Source: CAG-238 sp963601575 (GTDB lineage: Bacteria; Bacillota; Clostridia; Peptostreptococcales; Anaerovoracaceae). From it: a stretch of 29,566 bases of DNA. Position 1 is the stretch's first letter. Each line of letters starts with the position of its first letter. The notes beneath the pieces were generated by a model. That model was not told the origin of the DNA, made no database searches, and worked only from the letters and a program-made list of their open reading frames with translations. Shown here piece by piece: positions 24,686-29,566 of this stretch. The stretch is taken from NCBI GenBank assembly GCA_963601575.1, contig CAVCFO010000020.1, positions 1-29,566 on the forward strand, read 5' to 3'. The translations under genes were made by a program, and so were the position numbers.

Positions 24686-26266
24686 ATGAACACGATTGAC
24701 GAAACGACAAATACAAATAAAGGCTGCGAACCTGCCGGCGGTGCAGGCTGCGCCGCCACAAAATCCGCAGGAATCGGCGGCTCCGGCATCTATCGCTGGG
24801 ACGACCCAAAGGAGATAAATGCAAGACTTGCGAGGCTCACATCCCAGCCGATTTGGGAGGTTAACGACGATTACTACGAAAATACGATTTTGAAATATTA
24901 TGACGAAAAATGCAAGAAGTCCAAGGCAATCTACGAAGAAGCCAAGGAATATATTCCGGGAGGCGTTCAGCACAATTTAGCCTTCAACAAGCCTTTCCCC
25001 GTTGCATTTTCAAAAGCCTGCGGTGCTTATCTTTATGATCAGGACGGCAACGAATACATCGATTTCTTGCAGGCAGGGGGCCCGACGATTCTGGGCAGCA
25101 ACTACGAACCTATTCGCAAGGCTGTTATGGAGCTTCTTGAGACCTGCGGCCCGGTTACGGGGCTTTTGCATGAGGCGGAGCTTCTTATCGCAAAGGAAAT
25201 CAACAAGCATATGCCGAATGTGGAGATGTTCCGTATGCTGGGAAGCGGCACGGAATCCGTCATGGCGGCCCTTAGAATCGCAAGAATCGCGACGGGTCAC
25301 AAGCGCATAATCAAAATCGGCGGCGCATATCACGGCTGGTCGGATCAGATGGTCTACGGGCTGAAAATTCCGGGAAGCCGGGGACTGCTGGAATCCCACG
25401 GGATTCCAAGCCCTGCTTACGCAAGAACCGACGAAGTAAGACCTAACGACCTTAATATGCTGGAGGGAATGCTCCGCAGAAACAAGTTAAAAGGCGGCAC
25501 GGCGGCTGTTATCGTGGAGCCTGTTGGCCCCGAAAGCGGCACCCGCCCCGTTGCCTTCGATTATAACAAAGGTGTTCGCGACCTTTGCGACAAATACGGC
25601 GCACTGCTCATCTTCGACGAGGTCGTTACGGGCTTCCGTGTGGGACTTTCCGGCGCCCAGGGTCTGTTTGACATCGTCCCTGACCTGACCGTATTTGGCA
25701 AGATAGTAGCAGGAGGCTACCCAGCGGCAGGAGGCGTAGGGGGCAAGAAAGAATATGCCGGTCTGATGGCGGCAGGGCTTGCCAGCGGCAAGCACAGAGC
25801 TTATGTAGGCGGCACCCTCGCGGCAAATCCCCTTTCCGCTCTCGCCGGCTACACCGCAATTCGCGAAATCGCCCGCACGGGAGCCTGTGAAATCGCAGGC
25901 CGCGCAGGAGACAGGCTTGCGGACGGACTCAAGGAACTTACCCAGCGCTACGGACTTCCTTTCGTAGCCTACAACCAGGGCAGCATCGTCCATCTGGAAT
26001 GCACCGGCGCAATGAGCTTCGACTTCTCGTCCTTTAGCTTGGCAAAATCCGCTATGGGACTGCTAAGAAACAAGGACATGATGTATAGGCGCAAGGATTC
26101 CATGGAAAGAATGGGAGCCGCATACATGGCAAACGGCATCGTAACCCTTGCAGGCAGCAGGCTTTACACATCCATGGCAGACACGGACGAAATCATCGAC
26201 GAGGCACTTAGCCGCTTCGAAAATGTATTTAAGCAGGTTGTAAAAACAGATAAATGCGGAAAATAA
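24686..26266 (+). CDS. class III PLP-dependent aminotransferase, HemL-like
   Basis: A 526-residue fold-type I enzyme resembling glutamate-1-semialdehyde aminomutase. Seen: EYIPGGVQHN at the start of the catalytic domain (about 90), GSGTESVMAALRIAR, GAYHGWSD, the cofactor Asp311 in LIFDEVVTGFR, and the likely Schiff-base Lys339 in TVFGKIVAGGYP. It is about 80-90 residues longer than HemL at the N-terminus. That extension has a Gly/Ala/Cys-rich stretch (12-33) and a helical part with WDDPKEIN and WEVNDDYYENT. No other haem genes are near, and the gene is followed by a sugar-type kinase and an aldolase. A role in catabolism of an amino compound is therefore more likely than haem synthesis; this is an inference. 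The ATG follows AAGGAGA. Confidence 0.88.
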   Translation: MNTIDETTNTNKGCEPAGGAGCAATKSAGIGGSGIYRWDDPKEINARLARLTSQPIWEVNDDYYENTILKYYDEKCKKSKAIYEEAKEYIPGGVQHNLAFNKPFPVAFSKACGAYLYDQDGNEYIDFLQAGGPTILGSNYEPIRKAVMELLETCGPVTGLLHEAELLIAKEINKHMPNVEMFRMLGSGTESVMAALRIARIATGHKRIIKIGGAYHGWSDQMVYGLKIPGSRGLLESHGIPSPAYARTDEVRPNDLNMLEGMLRRNKLKGGTAAVIVEPVGPESGTRPVAFDYNKGVRDLCDKYGALLIFDEVVTGFRVGLSGAQGLFDIVPDLTVFGKIVAGGYPAAGGVGGKKEYAGLMAAGLASGKHRAYVGGTLAANPLSALAGYTAIREIARTGACEIAGRAGDRLADGLKELTQRYGLPFVAYNQGSIVHLECTGAMSFDFSSFSLAKSAMGLLRNKDMMYRRKDSMERMGAAYMANGIVTLAGSRLYTSMADTDEIIDEALSRFENVFKQVVKTDKCGK

Positions 26267-26325
26267 TGTCCCGCCCAGGGGCAGCGCATGACTTGCGGTA
26301 CAAGCCGCAGAGGGAGGAACTTATC

Positions 26326-27873
26326 ATGGCAAGTGAAGCAAAAGAAGCGCGTTATATTCTCGCCCACGACATGGGGACAAGCTCGGACAAGGCGGTTTTG
26401 GTGGATTTCGACGGAAATATCATCGCCACCGCGGTGGAGGCCTATCCCACATATTACCCGAATCCGGCATGGGTTGAGCAGGATCCGCAGGACTACTGGC
26501 AGGCGGTATCAAAGGCTTGCAGGCGCATAATTTCGGAAAACAATATCGACCCGTCTTCTATAAAAGGCATAGTTTTTTCCACTCAGGCGCAGGGAATCAT
26601 CCCGGTGGACGAAGCCGGCAACGCGCTATATAACAACATCACATGGGTTGACGGCCGCGCGGAAAAACAGGCGCAAAGCATAATGAAAAAGCTGGGCGGC
26701 AAGAAGATTTTTACCTTGACGGCAGGAACTCCTATCATGGGCAAGGACTGCATTGCAAAAATCGTCTGGCTCAAGGAAGAACGTCCGGACATTTATAAGA
26801 AAACCTACAAAATCCTCGATGTAAACGGATATTTGAAATTCAGGCTTACGGGCAAAATGGTCACAGAGCTTTCGGGGGCATCATCCTATGGGCTTGACCT
26901 TAAGAAAAAGGACTGGCTGAGCGTAATGAGGTTCACAGGCGTTGACATGGAAAAGCTGCCGCCACTTGTATGCAGCACCGATATCGTAGGCGGCATTTCA
27001 ACGGAAGCTGCCGAGGCTTCCGGCCTTTTGGAAGGCACTCCGGTGCTTGGCGGCTGCGACGATGTTCAGGCTGCGGCTGTCGGCTCCGGAATGTGCGGTG
27101 ACGGAGATTTGCACATTTACCTTGGTACCTCCGCTTGGGTTGCCTGCGCAAGCCGCACCGCCGACAAATTCAAGCACGGCGCGGCGGCGATTCAGTCTGC
27201 GGACAAGGAAATGAACCTGATTGCAGGAATCACCGAGTCTGCCGGAGCGAATATCCAGTGGATCTGCGACGAGTTCTTCGCACGGGAAAAAGAAGAATAC
27301 GGCGAGGGAATTTATGCCTATATGGATAAAGTCGTTCAGAATATTCCGCCGGGAAGCGACCATCTTATCTGCACCCCGTGGATGCTTGGTGAACGCTGCC
27401 CTGTTTCCACCACCACCACCAGAGCCACCCTTTTCAATATTACTATGGTTCATACCCGCGAGCATCTCATGCGGGCGGTTTACGAGGGAATCGGCTACAA
27501 TCTCCGCTGGATTCTTGAAAACTATAAAAATGACTACGGATTTTCATGCGATAATTTCCGCATAATCGGCGGCGGTGCTCTGGACGACGGCTGGATGCAG
27601 ATGATTGCCGACATTACAGGCAAGCATTTTGCGGTGGTTCGCGACCCTCGAAACGCAGGGGCTGTGGGAGCCGCCGTGGTGGCGCTCATCGGGCTTGGCG
27701 AGCTTCCGGGCTTTTCTGCCGCAAAGGATTTCGTTAAAATCGAAAAAAGATACAGCCCGAATCCGGAAAATGCAAAGGTTTACGACAAGCTGTTTTCCGA
27801 CTACAAGAATGTATTTCGCTCCCTCGAAAAGGCTTATAAGCTGGCAAACGGAGAGCGTTTTACGGAGGCTTAG
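26326..27873 (+). CDS. FGGY-family carbohydrate kinase
   Basis: A 515-residue kinase of the xylulokinase/gluconokinase/glycerol kinase family, using ATP to phosphorylate a sugar or polyol. Seen: HDMGTSSDKAVLVD (14-27) for phosphate binding, WVEQDPQDYW, the catalytic-base region GGCDDVQAAAVGSG with Asp245-Asp246, YLGTSAWVA for ATP binding, and GGGALDDGWMQMIADITG with RNAGAVGAA near the C-terminus. I place the start at 26326, where GGGAGG lies 9 nt upstream; an in-frame ATG at 26254 overlaps the aminotransferase end and has no clear role. The substrate is not recognisable; it differs from typical XylB. The aldolase 46 nt downstream probably cleaves its product. Confidence 0.9.
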   Translation: MASEAKEARYILAHDMGTSSDKAVLVDFDGNIIATAVEAYPTYYPNPAWVEQDPQDYWQAVSKACRRIISENNIDPSSIKGIVFSTQAQGIIPVDEAGNALYNNITWVDGRAEKQAQSIMKKLGGKKIFTLTAGTPIMGKDCIAKIVWLKEERPDIYKKTYKILDVNGYLKFRLTGKMVTELSGASSYGLDLKKKDWLSVMRFTGVDMEKLPPLVCSTDIVGGISTEAAEASGLLEGTPVLGGCDDVQAAAVGSGMCGDGDLHIYLGTSAWVACASRTADKFKHGAAAIQSADKEMNLIAGITESAGANIQWICDEFFAREKEEYGEGIYAYMDKVVQNIPPGSDHLICTPWMLGERCPVSTTTTRATLFNITMVHTREHLMRAVYEGIGYNLRWILENYKNDYGFSCDNFRIIGGGALDDGWMQMIADITGKHFAVVRDPRNAGAVGAAVVALIGLGELPGFSAAKDFVKIEKRYSPNPENAKVYDKLFSDYKNVFRSLEKAYKLANGERFTEA

Positions 27874-27919
27874 ATGCGGGGCGTTCATAGCTTTCGGTGA
27901 TTTGATATAGAGGTTAGAT

Positions 27920-29044
27920 ATGGAAAAAATTTTTGAAAAGATTGAAGATTTAGGCGGAAAAGGCGGCGGTTTTGCCCTCACCTCACGGACGACATATTGC
28001 ATGGAGTGGCTGAAACGAGGCGAGGCGCTGATCCCCTCCCTTGACGATATGGCGCAGATTATCGGCACAAAGGCTCCGGTAATCGACGGGCGCAGGGACC
28101 CGGAAAATGCAAAAGCCTCTCTCATCAAAATTCTCGGAAATAACGCCGGTGGCTTTGTAATCACCGGGCAAGATGAAAATGGCAACTTTGCGGGATATAC
28201 GCTTACAATCGGACGCACCCAAAAGGAAGCAGAAGTTGCCCTAAGCGTTCTTGAAAAATCCGCGGAAGTCACCCTTCTTGCGGAAAAAATCGGCGCACCA
28301 TGCCACATAAACATGTTCGAGCGGAAACTGATGCGAACGGTTTACCTCAAAAAATATTCAAAACCCAAGGCTTTCGTGGGTTCAAATCCCATGGAGGGCG
28401 ACGGGAGCCGTGAGTTTGCCCTTAGGCAGCAGCTTGCAGACTACGGCAGAAAGCTCGTTTCCTGCGGTCTTGTTCAGGGCACATGGGGAAATCTTTCCGC
28501 TCGGCTTGATACGGAATATATGCTGGTTACTCCCTCCGGCATCGACTATGAGGCGCTGTCTTGCGGGGATATGGTTAAGGTGAACATAAGGACTCTGGAA
28601 TATGAGGGGAAGCTAAAGCCCACCTCAGAAAAAGGGCTTCATGCCCAGGTTTATCAAAACCGTCCGGAAATCGGCGGCGTTATCCATACACATTCCAAGT
28701 ATTGCAGCGTATATGCAGCAGCCCGCAAAGACTTGCCTGTTCCGGAAGAAGCGGCTTTTGCGGCGTTTTCTGAGACTTCGGTAGATGCGGCTGCGGAAGC
28801 AAACGCTACGGCAGCCGAAACAACCGGCGGCTTTACAAACCCTGTGCGCCTTGCAAAATACGCACTTCCCGGCACAAAGGCTCTCATAAAAAATACCGCA
28901 GCCGCCCTTGGCGAAAACTACGGTGCGATTATGTCAAACCATGGCATGATTGCCTGCGGGGACACCCTCCCCGCCGCCTTTGACAGCTGCGTAAAGTTAG
29001 AGGCGCTAGCACGTGATAGTATTCCAATGCCCGATGATGAATAA
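27920..29044 (+). CDS. class II aldolase (AraD/FucA-like) with ~145-residue N-terminal extension
   Basis: A 374-residue protein. From about residue 145 it is a class II aldolase/adducin-head domain: QGTWGNLSARL, TPSGIDYEAL for phosphate binding, SEKGLHAQVY with a likely acidic catalytic residue, Zn ligands His256 and His258 in IHTHSKY, and His341 in SNHGMIACG. Such enzymes cleave ketose phosphates, for example to DHAP and an aldehyde, or epimerise pentose phosphates. The first 145 residues are an alpha/beta region I do not recognise (with YCMEWLKRGEALIPSLDD and GGFVITGQDENGNFAGY); normal class II aldolases lack it. The ATG follows GAGG. It is the last gene of the run; no convincing terminator follows. 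Confidence 0.82.
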   Translation: MEKIFEKIEDLGGKGGGFALTSRTTYCMEWLKRGEALIPSLDDMAQIIGTKAPVIDGRRDPENAKASLIKILGNNAGGFVITGQDENGNFAGYTLTIGRTQKEAEVALSVLEKSAEVTLLAEKIGAPCHINMFERKLMRTVYLKKYSKPKAFVGSNPMEGDGSREFALRQQLADYGRKLVSCGLVQGTWGNLSARLDTEYMLVTPSGIDYEALSCGDMVKVNIRTLEYEGKLKPTSEKGLHAQVYQNRPEIGGVIHTHSKYCSVYAAARKDLPVPEEAAFAAFSETSVDAAAEANATAAETTGGFTNPVRLAKYALPGTKALIKNTAAALGENYGAIMSNHGMIACGDTLPAAFDSCVKLEALARDSIPMPDDE

Positions 29045-29234
29045 AAAATCCTTTCAGCTCTGTTTTCTGAATAAATTTTCTCTGAATTATTACTCAGAAT
29101 AATAAGGGATAATCAATAACTTTTTCGCCTTTTCAATTTGACTTTAGACGCTTTTTTAGGCGATGTTCTTTTCTTCAATCAATTTTTTGAGCATCTTTGA
29201 CGCTTCTACCGATGTTATGCTATATGTCATTTTG
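29045..29234. other. AT-rich intergenic region
   Basis: No long gene. It holds a weak AT-only hairpin (ATTATT/AATAAT, 29086-29101) after the aldolase gene and a short minus-strand ORF (29156-29230). Base composition is clearly more AT-rich than the genes to the left, matching entry into an accessory gene. Confidence 0.5.
29156..29230 (-). pseudogene. possible 24-residue ORF or gene remnant after the DUF4143 gene
   Basis: An ATG 4 nt after the stop of the upstream ATPase gene opens 24 codons (MTYSITSVEASKMLKKLIEEK then NIA and TAA). The peptide looks like the amphipathic start of a longer protein that then stops, so a truncated remnant is plausible. There is no clear ribosome site. A chance ORF cannot be excluded. 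Confidence 0.25.
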
Positions 29235-29566
29235 TCAGAACAATTCTACCCTGCCAAGTAGCAGGTCGATCAGGTTGCAGTGGAAGATGCCATTGTCATC
29301 ATAAAAGTTGTGCGGCACATCCATTCGTACGATGATCTTTTTGAAGAAATCTTTAGCAAGCATCAGTGATGACAGCTCTGATGACTCTTTTTTTTCGGTA
29401 TTCATACGAAAAGCGGACTGAATATAGATTTTCTTGTCCGCGTCGTTTACAACAAAGTCGATTTCTTTCTGAACCTTGCTGCCTCCTGTGCGGTCGCAAA
29501 CCACACCGACGTCAACGGAGTACCCGCGCCGCAGAAGTTCGTTGTAGATGATGTTTTCCATGATAT
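29235..29566 (-). CDS. ATP-binding protein with DUF4143 C-terminus, 3' part (start outside window)
   Basis: The last 110 or so residues of what I recognise as an AAA-type ATPase with a C-terminal DUF4143 domain. MENIIYNELLRRGYSVDVGVV, KEIDFVV, KKIYIQSAF and DFFKKIIV are the standard order of that domain, a PD-(D/E)XK-like fold with the Glu-Ile-Asp and later Gln/Lys positions. The frame is open to the window edge and the residue before the Met at 29561 is Ile, as in full-length relatives, so that Met is internal. The ATPase domain should lie beyond 29566. These proteins are common, patchily distributed accessory genes of unclear function, sometimes discussed as nuclease- or toxin-like. Confidence 0.8.
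   Translation of the reverse strand, partial: IMENIIYNELLRRGYSVDVGVVCDRTGGSKVQKEIDFVVNDADKKIYIQSAFRMNTEKKESSELSSLMLAKDFFKKIIVRMDVPHNFYDDNGIFHCNLIDLLLGRVELF

Noticed and set aside
26290..26312. TGCGG/CCGCA hairpin before the FGGY kinase gene
   Set aside because: No T-run follows and the stem is only five pairs; not a terminator, and no evidence of regulation.
26254..26325. 24-residue extension of the FGGY kinase
   Set aside because: It overlaps the aminotransferase end; GGGAGG and the family start fit the ATG at 26326.
27874..27900. 8-codon ORF with a GGAGG site between kinase and aldolase genes
   Set aside because: The GGAGG is part of the last kinase codons and the peptide is too short to judge; probably chance.
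1..29566. CRISPR arrays, tRNA or rRNA genes, insertion sequences
   Set aside because: I found no regularly spaced repeats, cloverleaf-type sequences, rRNA-like stretches or transposase motifs in the window.

Overview
The window reads as chromosomal DNA of a low-to-medium GC, Gram-positive anaerobe of the Clostridia. The evidence is a clostridial housekeeping set (murC, glmU-like, prs, pth, mfd, purR, spoVG), fermentation enzymes (pyruvate kinase, acetyl-CoA hydrolase/CoA-transferase, malic enzyme, class II fumarase), strong AGGAGG-type ribosome sites and sigma-A-type promoters. A gut-type member of the Anaerovoracaceae/Family XIII is my best guess, but the sequence alone does not prove it. 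No rRNA, tRNA, CRISPR array, insertion sequence or phage gene is visible.

Layout. 1-441: 3' end of a Fic-family gene (+). 466-7595: minus-strand operon murC > glmU C-terminal domain only > prs > pth > mfd, with very short gaps or overlaps; pth contains a 10-N assembly gap. 7736-8290: small two-helix membrane protein (-). 8381-9934: NhaC-type antiporter (-). 9935-10306: gene-free stretch with a 96-nt composite palindrome. 10307-15313: minus-strand group of three M20-type amidohydrolases and a carrier, plus a possible 29-codon leader ORF, started by a perfect-consensus promoter with an operator-like palindrome. 15498-16744: purR and spoVG (+). 16806-18224: pyk (-). 18373-19878: CoA-transferase (+), divergent from pyk. 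19992-21377: argH (-). 21573-29044: six plus-strand genes with gaps under 60 nt: malic enzyme, fumarase, GtrA-like protein, class III aminotransferase, FGGY kinase, and a class II aldolase with a long N-terminal extension. 29235-29566: 3' end of an ATPase/DUF4143 gene (-), cut by the window edge.

How it fits together. The left part makes cell-wall precursors (MurC, GlmU), PRPP (Prs) and recycled tRNA (Pth), with transcription-coupled repair (Mfd). In many Firmicutes purR-spoVG sits directly beside glmU-prs-pth-mfd; here it lies about 8 kb away in the opposite orientation, and the peptidase/transporter block fills the space between. The middle genes probably import and hydrolyse N-acyl or peptide-like amino-acid conjugates. 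The right part converges on pyruvate: ArgH releases fumarate, fumarase makes malate, malic enzyme makes pyruvate, and Pyk makes pyruvate from PEP. The aminotransferase-kinase-aldolase trio looks like an uncharacterised catabolic route whose aldolase product could enter the same pool; its substrate cannot be read from the sequence.
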